This document shows, one piece after another, positions 49,064-59,815 of a DNA stretch of 64,000 bases. This DNA comes from Polyodon spathula. Its lineage: Eukaryota > Chordata > Actinopteri > Acipenseriformes > Polyodontidae. Under the pieces are notes generated by a model that ran no database searches, had not been told where the DNA came from, and worked only from the letters and a program-made list of their open reading frames with translations. How positions within the stretch are numbered: position 1 is the first letter of the stretch; the number at the start of each line of letters is the position of its first letter. The DNA lies in contig NC_054536.1 in NCBI RefSeq assembly GCF_017654505.1, forward strand, positions 33,396,446-33,460,445. Direction: 5' to 3'. The position numbers were made by a program, and so were the translations under genes.

Positions 49064-49700
49064 CATGTGCCGGATACAGAAAACACATTATTGTTTCTCC
49101 ATAAAAGAACCAGGGATTCCTTTTCTTATTAATCTTCTTCCTCATCACTACTGTAAACAATGCTGTTCATCGTCCTGTATATTGAATGGGTTATGGCACT
49201 CCTCTGACATCATGCAATGATTCAATGCGTGGTAGGTTGTTGGCCTTACACGCTGGTGCTTCTGGTACAAGCTGACACTCTGCACTTACAGGTCCAGAGC
49301 TCCATAAATACATCTGAAGGTTATTCCTTCTTCATATACACTGGCATCAGAAAACCACACTTATCATGCTCCCATCTGCTATGTATGTTCATACACAAAT
49401 TTGTGTTTACTGTTTAACCAGCTAGTCTCAGACACTTACCTTTAAAAAAAAAACATACAGAGCTTTAAGGGGTGTGTTTTTCTTGGATGAACTGGTGTCA
49501 AGATCATTGCCGTTCCAGTTGACTTTTTGTCCCCTGCGATTCCTTGTGATAAATAAAGCATTGAACTCAGCTCCAGTGTCGGAACATTATTTTGAATAAT
49601 TCTCAATCTTAACATTGGTGACAAGGATGTTTTCCTCAACTATTACCCCATCCAACACAATTTTTGTCAGTTCCCATTTTGCAGAAATTATTTGCTGCAG

Positions 49701-50060
49701 GGCTCCCAAGAGGCGCATCCAGTAAAGGCGTTCTGCTTGAGTGCAGGATGCGCCCTATAGTCTGGACGTCGCCGGTTCGAGTCTGGGCTATTCCACAGCC
49801 GACCGTGGATGGGAGTTCCCAGGAGGCAGCGCTCAATTAGCTAAGCTTCGCCGGGGGGTCTAGGTCAGCCAGGGTGTCCTCAGCTCACCGCGCACCAGCG
49901 ACCCCAGCGGTCGGCTGACGGCACACACTTCGGAGGACAGCATGTGTTTGTCTTCGCCGCTCCCGAGTCAGCACAGGGGTGGTAGCGGTGAGCCGAGCAT
50001 AAACAAACAATAATTTGCCATTTCAAATTGGGAGAAAATAAAAAAATAATTGGCAACAAC

Positions 50061-50094
<34 letters not shown>
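49701..50094 (+). mobile_element. tRNA-derived SINE with 14-bp target duplication
   Basis: The head starts GGCTCCCAAGAGGCGCATCC and has a box B, GGTTCGAGTCT, at 49,774-49,784. A GC-rich body follows, then an AAATTGGGAGAAAATAAAAA block and an A tail ending near 50,093. ATTATTTGCTGCAG at 49,687-49,700 matches ATTATTTGCTGTAG at 50,095-50,108, one mismatch in 14. The sharp duplication and good tail suggest one of the younger insertions here. Confidence 0.85.
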
Positions 50095-50095
<1 letters not shown>

Positions 50096-50408
50096 TTATT
50101 TGCTGTAGTGGTAGCCAAAACCAGTTATACAAATGGTGAAATATGGCATGGTGCTCTCTACGATAAAACTGGTGTCAATGTGATATGCAGTTTGATTAAC
50201 CTGCTCTGTATCTTCTGCAAGCTAGAGGATGTTATCTGACTTGGTCTTCCAACTAACTATTGCAACCAAATAATGCCTGAAGGCTACCAGATCACACATG
50301 GAATTCTGAGCAAACTGAATTACTCATGGAATATTGAGAAAAAAAAAAAAAAAAAACTTTTGTGTTCATTAGCAACTACTAGTGCTACATAAAACACTAA
50401 AAAAAAAG

Positions 50409-50543
50409 TCATTTTCTAATAGTGATAGAACCCTTAAGAGGGTTTTACCCTCTGGTAAGGCCCTTCTTGATATCTTAAATTTAACGGCAATAGACTGGCC
50501 TTACCAGATGGTAAAGCCCTCTTCTCTGGGCTCTATTGCTTAT
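50409..50543 (-). repeat. three-stem palindromic repeat, copy 2
   Basis: Read on the minus strand it begins TAAGCAATAGAGCCC and ends CTATTAGAAAATGA, the same termini as copy 1. The central stem pairs 50,452-50,462 with 50,497-50,507 (CTGGTAAGGCC, 11 perfect pairs). Side stems are AACCCT/AGGGTT near 50,430-50,443 and AGCCC/GGGCT at 50,515-50,532. The stem sequences differ from copy 1 at many positions, yet both sides changed together. Confidence 0.8.
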
Positions 50544-51040
50544 TTAGAACACATACTATTTTTTGTGTTCTGATGGGTCCAAATTACTATGTGTAGGTAG
50601 TAAATCAAATTAGAAAATCTACAAAATATTCTGAAACATGTGTCAAGTCATGCGTTTTTGACCCAGATGGCCTTCCATACAGATCTATTTATTGACACAT
50701 AGTCTATGCTGATATTGTTATATGTCTTCACATGTTAGGAATCGTGTAGGAACAGAAAAGCTGTGTCAGTGATGTAGTATGTGCATTTTATTTGGATACA
50801 AATGCTGGAGGTTTTCATAGTTGTCTTTGTCTTCTAGCGATTCACATCACAGATCTGATCAATTATTGTTTGGTTTTCTTTCTTCACTAGATTAATGACT
50901 CTGAGTATGAGAATACAAATATTAAAACAATTGTCATTATATCGAATAAATATATTTCGGTAATACATCTAGCACAGAAAACAACAATGGTAAGTTGCAT
51001 TTGTTGTAAACAATAAAGGGTGCTCAATAATACTTTTATA

Positions 51041-51051
51041 ATACATTTGAT

Positions 51052-51120
<69 letters not shown>

Positions 51121-51127
51121 AATGTAT
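51041..51127. repeat. (TA)n tract inside a longer perfect palindrome
   Basis: About 58 bases of TA repeat are flanked by ATACATTTGATGTA (51,041-51,054) and its exact reverse complement TACATCAAATGTAT (51,114-51,127). The whole 87 bases can form a cruciform. Confidence 0.9.
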
Positions 51128-51379
51128 ATAAATGAGAGTTTGACAAGTACCACATGTATAGAACAATAACCTTGACATCTAAGAGTAATACATTTAAGAA
51201 TAGTAATACATTTAAGAATAACTGGACCGTTGTGCCACGCAAAACCTGGTTTATGTCCCCTAATTTAAAATAATTGTGTTTTATGCTAATTAAACACAAT
51301 TATTTAATTGTGTCTAATAATTGTGTCTCTCACTCCCAGACTAACACAGTGAAATAGTTTTTTCCAGATTTTGGCTGGT

Positions 51380-52608
51380 GGATTGATGATATAAAATTTG
51401 GTCTTGGAATGCCCACTATGCTTTTTCTTGTAGAGACTGTACTGCTTGCTTAAAGCTTCCGGGAGCATTTAGCACTATTCCTAGGTGGATATAGATGGTT
51501 GTGTGCTCTAGTAATTCCCCACTGAAATAAAACTGATATTTGTTTACTGTTTTTTTTGGCTTTCTTTTGGAAGATCATAATTGTGGTCTTGTTTACATTT
51601 AATTTCAGTGACCATGTTTTGCAGTTTTAACTAACAGGTTTAAGCTCTATTGTAAGACCTCTTCTGTTGGTGATATAAGAAGTAAGTTGTCAGCATAAAG
51701 CAGACAGTTAATGTTGGTGTCTCTGAGCCATAGCCCTGGGAGTGAAGGATGGTCCAGGCTGGTGGCCAGGTTATTGATGTACAGGTTAAAGAGGACTGGG
51801 CTCAGGCAGCAGCCCTGTCTCACTTCTCTGATCTGTCTGAAAGTATCCGTTCTTTTGCCATTGACTGTGACCCTGCAGTCAATACTGGAGTGCATCCCCC
51901 TTGATCAGATCATACACCTTTTACTCTTATTCTATTCTGCAGCAGTTTGAATAACAGACCCGGGCGCCAAATATAATCAAAAGCCTTTTGAAAATCTACA
52001 AAGCAAGCAAAGATCTTATCCTTTTTGGTTTAAAGCACGTGTTTCTCTAAAAGACGGTTTAAGGTGTAAATATGGTCTGTACTCCTGTGGTTAGGCATGG
52101 ATCCTATTTGACTTTTATGTTATTTTGTTTATGATAGCACAGTATAATTTGCCCATGTTGCTGCTGACACACACACCTCTGTAATTGTTTGGGTCTAATC
52201 GATTACCACTCTTGTATATTGGTGTGATGAGACCATCAGACCATATTTTTGGAAAGTGTCCAGATTAGAAAACTAAATTGAAATGTTTATCAATGTCTGC
52301 TGTAGTCTGGGAGTGCTGTATTTCAGCATCTCATTTAGGATCATGTCTGTCCCACAGGATTTCCCTGGCTGTATTTTATGTAGCTGTTCTTTGATCTCTT
52401 GCAGTGTTTTGTTTTGACACCCGTTCTTTTGATTTGTTCAGTCACAGCTCTGAGTGTTGGGTTGTCAGGGTCTCTGTGTTTCTGGTTGGAAATATTTCAC
52501 AGCTGTTTGTAGAGAGCTTTACATTGACTGCAACCAACACTCTTGTGATTTTTTTTAGAATGTTCGTTATATATTTTTTTATGTGTCAATGTAAGATGGA
52601 TGTGATAG
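51380..52608 (-). pseudogene. LINE copy 2, reverse transcriptase part
   Basis: On the minus strand from 52,608 downward the blocks are: pre-RT (MILNEMLKYSTPRLQQTLIN), NYRGVCVSAAT, then KIFACFVDFQKAFDYIWRPG, VRQGCCLSPVLFNLYINNLA and LLYADNLLLISPTEEVLQ. The active site reads YADN instead of YADD. Further down, TIMIFQKKAKK and, in another frame, LGIVLNAPGSFKQAVQSLQE match copy 1 at 27.4-27.6 kb. Stops and frameshifts are present. The endonuclease and ORF1 of what may be the same insertion lie at 57.63-59.82 kb, on the far side of the gypsy/DIRS/CR1 nest. Confidence 0.75.
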
Positions 52609-53452
52609 TGTAGCCAGAGGCAGATGTTAGCAGACAGGCAGGGAGAAGTCAACAGACAAGATGCTGCAAATTATTACCACCACTCCTAATGTGCATCAAT
52701 AGAACACTTGACAGGAAAATGTCAACATCAAATGACTGACTGGAAAAAAAACCTGACAATTATAATACTGTAGACACTAACAAAACAATAAACACATAAA
52801 TGGTATATTTCAATAACTGCTCCAGAAATACACACACTAGTATCCCCCTTTCCACTGCAGTCCCTTAATAACCTGCATTACCTTACAGGCACCTCCTCGG
52901 GGGAACTGATTCACACAGAGCTTATATACCTGCTTAGCAAGCCACACCCCCCGGACCAGTCTAAAAATCATAAATAAATCTTTAATCACAAACATGGTTA
53001 TTTGACTCAATGTCACTAGAACTAGAACACAATAGTTAACTCCATTAACATTCTGATTCCATTACCCGTAATACTAATTTTAAAATCCATACCCTCTGGT
53101 TATATTATTATGGAGTTTACTTACCCATAGACTTGTATTATGTGCGTGCCCTGCTGCATAATAACAGCGTACTACATGCACACACCCAAGATGGCATCCC
53201 CCATCTTGCAGGCATGCAACATACACACATTTTTCAGATGTACTCTTACTTTATGTGTACAGTTTAATATACATTTATAAAACCAGCATACTCGACTGGC
53301 ACAAAACAAAGTAGTACTCAACAGTCTCTGAATTGTTTATTTTAACCAGTCCCGAGATGGTTTTATTCTGTGATGCAGTCTTTGCAAAGTTTATTTTAGA
53401 CAGTTCATTGAAGGGGTACCTTCCATGAGGAAGCCTAATTGACTTCATCACA
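52609..53452 (-). mobile_element. Ty3/gypsy 3' LTR
   Basis: On the minus strand a purine tract (AAGGAGGGGGAAAA, 53,453-53,466) is followed at once by TGTGATGAAGTC, the start of the LTR. It would end at 52,609 with ...GGCTACA, giving about 844 bp and TG...CA ends. It lies next to gypsy pol sequence on the same strand, in the right order for a 3' LTR. I found no 5' LTR. Confidence 0.6.
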
Positions 53453-53539
53453 TTTTCCCCCTCCTTAACATTCCCCCTCTCATCGCAACTGCTGCTGTCG
53501 GGGAAACAAGAAGAAAAGTCAGCATTTGGATTCCGGATG

Positions 53540-54470
53540 GTATTTTAATGTAAAATAGAATGGTTGCACAGCGACATACCAGCGGGTTACCCTGGTATTA
53601 GAATCTTGCATTCTTCCTAACCATTGTAGTGCTCTATGGTCTGTCTCGAGGGAAAATTCTCTACCTAAAAGATAGTATTTAGAGTCCAATGCCCACTTAA
53701 TGGCTAGGCATTGCTTTTCTATGGTAATGACCCTCTAGTGAAAAAGCTTCCGGCTATGTAGGCCACTGGTTGTAACTCCTCTGGCTTCCCTTGTAGAAGC
53801 ACAACTCTGAGTCCAATTGCTGACGTGTCCGTTTGAACTGTGAAACAGTTATTAAAATTCAGACTCCTTAAAACTGGTTCCAAACATAAAACATACAAAA
53901 TTTTAACAAGTCGAAAGAAATTTTTTGTAGGCCTCTGTCTACTGTACTTGATTAGACCCTAATTTCTTTAACAGTCAAGGGTGCAGCTTTGCTAGCAAAA
54001 TCTAGCACAAACCTCCGGTACCACCCTACTAGGCCTAAAAACAACCTTACTTGTTTCTTTGTTGCAGTTTACACTTCCTAACTGCCTCTACCTTCTCTAC
54101 TTGAGGACATAGCCCAGGACATATCCCAGGTAACTTACTTCCTTTCTATCCAAAGTGCCGTTTTTTGGATTTACAGTTAACCCAGCTTCTTTGATCCTTT
54201 GCAGAACAGTTGCTACATGTTGGACATGCTCTTCCCAAGACGAGCTGTAAATGACAATGTCGTCTAGATACGCTCTGTGTGGTTTTCTGTGCCCTGTAAA
54301 ACCCGGTCCATTAGTCGTTGGAAAGTTATAGGTGCCCCCTGAAGACCGAATGGCATCACTGCAGGCTGGTAGAGCCCGAACCGTGTCCTAAAGGCTGTGT
54401 ACTTCTGGCTGTTTGCTGCCAAAGATACTTGCCAGTACCCTTGACAAAAGTCTAGCTGATAATGGCTAGG
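53540..54470 (-). pseudogene. Ty3/gypsy pol remnant: reverse transcriptase and RNase H
   Basis: Minus strand, RT first: FGLYQPAVMPFGLQGAPITF-like sequence, then YLDDIVIYSSSWEEHVQHVA with the YLDD active site at 54,259-54,270, then VLQRIKEAGLTVNPKNGT and EVSYLGYVLG. After a few hundred bases of eroded connection, RNase H appears near 53,840: FTVQTDTSAIGLRVVLLQGK and PEELQPVAYIAGS. The catalytic Asp of RNase H (TDTS) is present. Frameshifts and stops abound, and integrase is missing. Confidence 0.8.
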
Positions 54471-54611
54471 AATTCCTTTTCTATGGTAGAGTAACCATTA
54501 AATGGGCATTGGACTCTTTACAAACCAAATGTGTGTATGTAAAGTGCTGCAGTACCCATGACTTGCTTCAACAAGTAAGCTGGAGCTGGCAGAGACTGTA
54601 AGGGCTCAGCA

Positions 54612-55545
54612 GTGCTGGAGTCCCTATTGAAATCTCAGGGCAGGCTCCCCACTACCATTAGGCAGCCCCAGCCCCCACAGTCTCGTTCCCCATCCCCTCT
54701 GCCTAGACCCCCTAGCCCAGGGAAGCTGTCCTTGTTGGCGTCCGGATCGGACGTCTCGGACCAGGCCACCTCCATCGAGCAGGCCACACTGGGAGGCTCC
54801 TTAACACCCTTGGCACACGTGTCGCAGAGGGAAGAGTTCCAGGCCCTATTGCAGCGTACAGCTGCAGCTAGATGTTCCCTGGCCGGCAGAACAAGAGGTA
54901 AAGGGGAACTGCTTCCGCCAACAGAAAGGGCACCCAAAGCATGCCCTCCCCCTATGCCAGGACTTCCTGGAATTGGTGCGCTCCTCCTGGAGCAACCCAG
55001 CGTCTGCACCCTCAGCCTCCAGAACAGCAGAGTCTCTGCTTCTTACTGCCTAGGCGTATTCCCCAATATTGGGGACATGGTCATGGTTTTGATGTTAGGT
55101 TCCACCTTCACCAAGAGGGATAAGGACCCAACCTGTCCGTCCAAGCCTTGCAGAACAACAGATGCGATGCTTAAAAAAGCTTACACATCAGCAGAGCTGT
55201 CGGCCTGAGCAGCAAATGCCATGGCCATACTGGTGCTCTAACTGAACCAGTTGGCAGAGAGGCTGCAGGAGAGAGCTACACAAGTGGACATGGGGGGAGC
55301 TCCAGGCAGTAGCTAAGGCAATGACCGACCTAATAGGGGAGTTAGGTCAGGCATCAGAGAGGTCGCTGGCGGCGCTGGTGGCTGCTCACCGGCATTTGTG
55401 GCTAAGGTCATGGAGACAGAGAAGGTGGCGCTACTGGGCACCCCCATTACACCGGGGCAGACTTTTGGGGCGACCATTGATGTGAGCCTTGAGAGGTCCC
55501 ACAAGGACCTGAAACAGAGACTAACAGAAGTAGATTGGAGTAAAA
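54612..55545 (+). pseudogene. DIRS-type gag-like ORF1, broken
   Basis: From about 54,612 a 198-codon frame is rich in Pro and Ser (QPPQSRSPSPLPRPPSPG), followed by LSLLASGSDVSDQATS, a block common near the start of DIRS1-like gag. Later parts read PSKPCRTTDAMLKKAYTSAE, then after stops and frameshifts LNQLAERLQERATQVDMG, SLAALVAAHRHLW and the GTPITPGQTFGATIDVSLER block. In DIRS elements this order precedes the reverse transcriptase and tyrosine recombinase, neither of which is present here. An internal fragment only. Confidence 0.65.
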
Positions 55546-55549
55546 TAGA

Positions 55550-55890
55550 GAAAACATCTAGAGAGAAAGGATAGCTATTTTTTAAAAAAAATTTAGTACT
55601 AGAGGAGCAAAAAAAATACATCCCAAAAGTAGGCAAATCAAAATTAAAACAAAATGGCCCAAATAGTTTAATTGAACAATTAAAAAAAAAAAAAAAAATC
55701 AGAGTAAAAAGCACTTTACAGAGCATTTAAAAGGGACCAAGAACAAAGCACACAGAAAGAGTACATGAAACTGCAAGCGCAAGTCAAAAAGGAAGTTAGA
55801 AAGGCCAAGAGAGAGAGATAGAAATGAACATTGCCAAGGGAGCTAAAACCAGTTCCAAAAAGTTGAGTCTTGCTGTCTTTTGTCCATTTG
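55550..55890 (+). pseudogene. CR1-like LINE, region between endonuclease and RT
   Basis: The plus strand reads LEEQKKYIPKVGKSKLKQNG, then, in another frame after an A run, KALYRAFKRDQEQSTQKEYM, KLQAQVKKEVRKAKRE and MNIAKGAKTSSKKL. This is the charged linker of CR1/L3 LINEs (CIPKxRKSGK...KxEAYRxWK...VRKAKxxxExNIAxxxKxNPKxF). No RT follows; sequence changes after 55,890. Confidence 0.65.
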
Positions 55891-57235
55891 GATTTGGAAG
55901 GGAGTGTGTATAAGCTGTGGGGACATAATATAGGCACTCCCTTATATTATATAACCTCACGTTGTTTCCTGCCGCTGTCCATCAACCAGTCACATCCATG
56001 CTCTGCAACCCCCGAAAACAGCAACACACATTCTCCCCTCTCATTCACTCACTCCCCCGTCCCATGCTAAGTAACGGCGGTACCCATTCCCTTTACAATA
56101 CATGTAACATAAAATACAGACAAGACAAATTGAACAGACAACAAGTCCTGCAACAAAGCAATTGTCCGGGTCGTTACAATATATAATATTTTTTTTTTTA
56201 TTTGAAAGTAAAAATATATGAACGCATGACGACCGCGATGTACAAAAATCTTCACTAATATGCAATTGAACAAGAACTGTTGAGTATTTATTTTCATTTC
56301 ATACAGTATTAAATGGCAGTGTTTATATCTAATAGTGAAAAATAAATATCAAGATAGATAAAGAAATACATTTCTATGCATTCATTTATGTACTCATTTA
56401 TTTCAATATTTATTAATATATTTATTTATTTGTGTTTTACTTTTACCAAATATATAGGCCATCCTTCAGCATAGCTAATTCTCAGAAATGAACGTTTCTT
56501 TTTGTCCATTAGGGACCATAAATAGCATTACTCTCATCAACCAATATTGAGAGGAATCTGTAGTTCCTTGTGCCAGTAGGGACCATAATGAGCATTACAC
56601 CGACAGGAAGACAACATTTTTCAGAGATTAAGAACAGAATGATGAGATGACTCGAAAAAAAAAAACTCCAAAAAAATCCCCAAAATGTAAAGTCCAGAGA
56701 ATTATCAGCTGGCTGACTTCATCTTTGAAAATACTGCTTGTTTTCTCAACTAATTGTGTTGCACTGATGACAGTATAACACAACACACAACACAAACTGA
56801 AGGTTATAGTTTGAAATCCTGTGCATGCTAGGCCATTATTTATATTATATAAAAATATATTTTTGCATGCAAATTTTCCATTTTAAAACAGAAATAAATC
56901 ATTTAATATACATTTTTTTTTAAATATCAATAAATTGTTTACTATAAATGATAAACATCAAAATAGATGTGTTCCCTGGTATATTTCCATGCTGAATTTA
57001 ATTGTTTTAAACTCGGATGTCCTGCAGTATACATATGCGTGGATAAAAGTGCCTGGAGTCTGCAAAAATCTGCAAAAAAAACAGGAGAAAAAGGAGAAGG
57101 ACATTTTTAACTTACTTTGGCGACTTATTTCTCTTAATGTATGGTAGATATCGACTTTTTTTCTGTATTTCACCTAAGAGTGTTGAGAACTACAAATTAA
57201 AAGTAAAATGATGATTTTGGCTGATTTACTTTTGC
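55891..57235. other. noncoding stretch
   Basis: A pair of similar 23-base segments (AGGGACCATAA...AGCATTAC) lies at 56,509-56,531 and 56,576-56,598. Otherwise nothing is recognised. Confidence 0.4.
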
Positions 57236-57629
57236 TGTGCCAGTACCCTGAAAATACATAAACTACCCTTGCTGTATCGAGTCTGGCAGTTCTCGCTGAT
57301 AAATTGGTATGAAGAGCTACCATTCCTCTCAATTGTGGCCACTCTCCAGATTGGTGCTAATTGGGGAGTGGCCAACTGCATAAAAGTAGGCAGAAAGCCT
57401 GTGGTTGGAGAGAGGAGTTTGTTGAGTGAATCTGTTTTGTTACTCTGCATTTTGAACTTGTAAAGTAGTGAAGCAAATGTTCAGCCTACATTTCTGTGTT
57501 TGGTTTACCTTTATTTTGGCCATTGTGCCTTTTTGTCTGTACTTTGTGTTATTTAGTTTATTAAATGTGTGCTTTAGCACTGAAACTGCAGCTTCCTTGC
57601 TTCTGAGTCTTGCTGCTACCCTGCAACAA
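57236..57629 (-). mobile_element. LTR-like segment at the LINE break
   Basis: On the minus strand TGTTGCAGGGTAGCAGCAAG begins exactly where LINE endonuclease sequence stops, and AATAAA occurs about 70 bases in. The other end could be the TG at 57,236 (TGTGCCAGTACCCTG). No target duplication was found, so the boundaries and nature are tentative. Confidence 0.35.
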
Positions 57630-58200
57630 TCCCCAATGATGTGACTGATTCCCTCAGTATTAAGGAAATCCTTTTCTCTCCCTGTCTGTGCATGTAGATC
57701 CCCACATAACAGAATCACCCCCCTTGCCTGGAAGTGGGTGATCTCTAACTCCAGGGTATTGAAGGTATCCTGGTCAAAATAGAGGGATCCAGAGGGTGGG
57801 ATGTGCACTGCACATAAATACACATCAGTAATCATGTGAAGTATGTTTCCCTTGATCTTAAACCCATAGGTGCGTTAGCCCTCTCTTTACTGGAGTGATG
57901 ACTTTAGTGATTGTGGTTTTGTACCAGACAGCAATCCCCCCCCAGACTGTCTCCTTAGCTTCTGTGTGTTTTGATTAAGACCTTGAGTTCCTCGTGCCCA
58001 GACAGGCAGCTAGTTGTGGCTCCTGTTCCCTGCCATGTCTCACACAGAATGATTCTCATGGTTATTTGTGCTATCAATACAACCTTTAATGGATGATTTT
58101 GTGCCAAAGAGTGAGGACTGTAACCCTTGTATTTTCCAGCTACTAATTATAAGCTATCTAATTAACTAATTTACGCTGTAAAATGCATTGGCTTTTTGGA
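57630..58200 (-). pseudogene. LINE copy 2, endonuclease
   Basis: Minus strand from about 58,140: WNIQGLQSSLFGTKSS begins an APE-type endonuclease; eroded middle parts follow, then ITDVYLCAVHIPPSGSLYFD, FNTLELEITHFQARGVILLC and GDLHAQTGRE, where the GDLHAQTG block corresponds to the GDFNAxxG motif of the family. The frame from 57,835 to 57,640 is open. It stops at the LTR-like boundary. Confidence 0.75.
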
Positions 58201-58379
58201 AATAAACTATAATGAGTATATTAGTACATTAAAGAACAGATACATCAATAAACCACAGTGTGCTATATTGCCATAATGGATCTGTATTACTTTGCTAATT
58301 CTAATTTGTATGTATCTAAGAGGTTAGTTAGTTAGTATTTCCCTGTTGTAACAGCTTTTCACACATGAGGCTCAGCATC

Positions 58380-59815
58380 TGTTTGATCTCAGTCTGCTCG
58401 TGGAGGGTGAGCCCCCTGCTGCTGGCTGGGGTTACAGCTCTGGGTGTCCAGTAGCGATGGACCAGTCTGGCTGGTCTCCTGGGTGTTTTGTAGGGCTGGT
58501 CTGGTCTGTGTGCACTCTTCTGTGTTTTTATGTTGGCCGGCCTGTCCTATACTCTGGCATTGTTGAGGTGCTCAGGGTTGAGGAGGTGCTGTCCAGGGCT
58601 CATCCTGTGGTAGTCTGTGGAGTGCACGTTGGGGATGTGGGAGCAGGCCTGCACTAACCTGCCATTGAGGCTGTGGATCTGGTAAGGCTGTGTGTCGATC
58701 CAGGGCAGGAGGGTGGACAGGGTGATTTAGCAGAGGGAAAGTATTGTGCTGTCGGGGTCACCAGCTCTCTGATGTTCTTGATTAGGAGTTCCTGGGTCTG
58801 GGACAGTTCATTAGTGCCTGTGGATCACAATGTGAGCAGGGTTGCTGAAGTTTGGGGATGATATCACCTGTCTCACTCTCTCTGCATTGGAGCATCTCAT
58901 TTTCATTACCTTCTTCCCTGGGATCAGACATTTTCCATGAAGGAATTTCCCATTGGAGTCCATTAACAGCAGCATATCAATGGGGGCTCCCTGTTTCTTT
59001 CTCTCAGTGCTTCATTATCCAGCACCATCTCGTCGATTTGGGACTTCAACTCCTGTGTGACAGCTTTGTGATCCTGTCTCATTTTCTGCATGTCATTTTG
59101 TGTATTCTAATCCCTCTAAATTTGTTAGTTTGTTTGCTATATATTCTTTAAAGTCAATAAAGTCCACCTCTAAAGATGCCAGGCAGCTCTTGGGGTTTTT
59201 CTCATTCCTGGGTGTTTTGTCTCCAGCTGCAGGTGCTTTCTCTGTGCTGGGCTGTATCTGTGTGCTGGAGGCTGTGTTCTCAGTCTATGCTGTGTCTGTG
59301 CCTCGCTGTATCTGTGTCTGTGTGCTGGAAGCTGTGTTCTCAGTCTGTGCTGTGCCTGTTCCTGGTTGTATCTGTGTCTGTTTGCTGGAAGCTGTGTTCT
59401 CAGTCTGTGCTGTGCCTGTTCCTGGTTGTATCTGTGTCTGTGTGCTGGAAGCTGTATTCTTAGTCTGTGCTGTGTTTGTTCCTGGCTGTATCTGTGTCTG
59501 TGTGCTGGAAGCTGTGTTCTCAGTCTGTGCTATGTCTGTGCCGGGCTGTATCTGTGTCTGTGTGCTGGAAGCTGTGTTCTCAGTCTGTGCTGTGTCTGTG
59601 CCTGGCTATATCTGTGTCTGTGTGCTAGAAGCTGTGTTCTCAGTCTGTGCTGTGTCTGTGCCTCGCTGTATCTGTGTCTGTGTGCTGGAAGCTGTGGTCT
59701 TTTTAGCTTTGTTGCTGTTGCTGTTGATTGTGCTATTTGTGTATCACATTTGTTTTCATCGGCTTTCTGCCTGCCTCACATAGCTCTTCAAACTTACTCA
59801 GGTTGTCAGCATTGA
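58380..59815 (-). pseudogene. LINE copy 2, ORF1 with repeat-expanded linker
   Basis: Minus strand from 59,815: DNLSKFEELCEAGRKP, a Gln run, then the 20-residue tandem repeat (59,700-59,240), then SCLASLEVDFIDFKEYIANK (coiled-coil start, matching LEVEFTEFKENILAKL of copy 1), then MLLLMDSNGKFLHGKCLIPG and AHIVIHRH (esterase region; copy 1 has HIIIHTGTND). The last part down to about 58,400 is eroded but keeps Pro/His-rich pieces. Several stops are present. The repeat stays in the same frame as the coiled coil. Confidence 0.7.
59240..59700 (-). repeat. 60-bp minisatellite coding for a 20-residue repeat in LINE ORF1
   Basis: Seven full 60-bp units and a shorter first unit run from about 59,240 to 59,700 with few differences. 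On the ORF1 strand each encodes NTASSTQTQIQ followed by (P/R)GTDTAQTE. Because the unit is a multiple of three, the frame is kept and several other frames are open too. Confidence 0.9.

Noticed and set aside
48900..49160. Poly-Leu and poly-Asn frames
   Set aside because: Translation of the (AAT)n tract.
49701..49800. Possible tRNA gene with box B
   Set aside because: The head is tRNA-like, but the body, A tail and target duplication show a SINE, and I could not draw a complete cloverleaf.
51041..51127. microRNA-like hairpin
   Set aside because: The stem is almost pure TA repeat; no unique mature sequence is evident.
54635..55726. Minus-strand open frames of 124 and 137 codons
   Set aside because: They are antisense to the DIRS gag-like and CR1-like sequences, which match known families on the plus strand.
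59100..59815. Plus-strand open frames of 227 and 149 codons, Cys/Val-rich
   Set aside because: They read the antisense of the 60-bp minisatellite. The flanking LINE ORF1 domains are on the minus strand, and a repeat of length divisible by three keeps several frames open.
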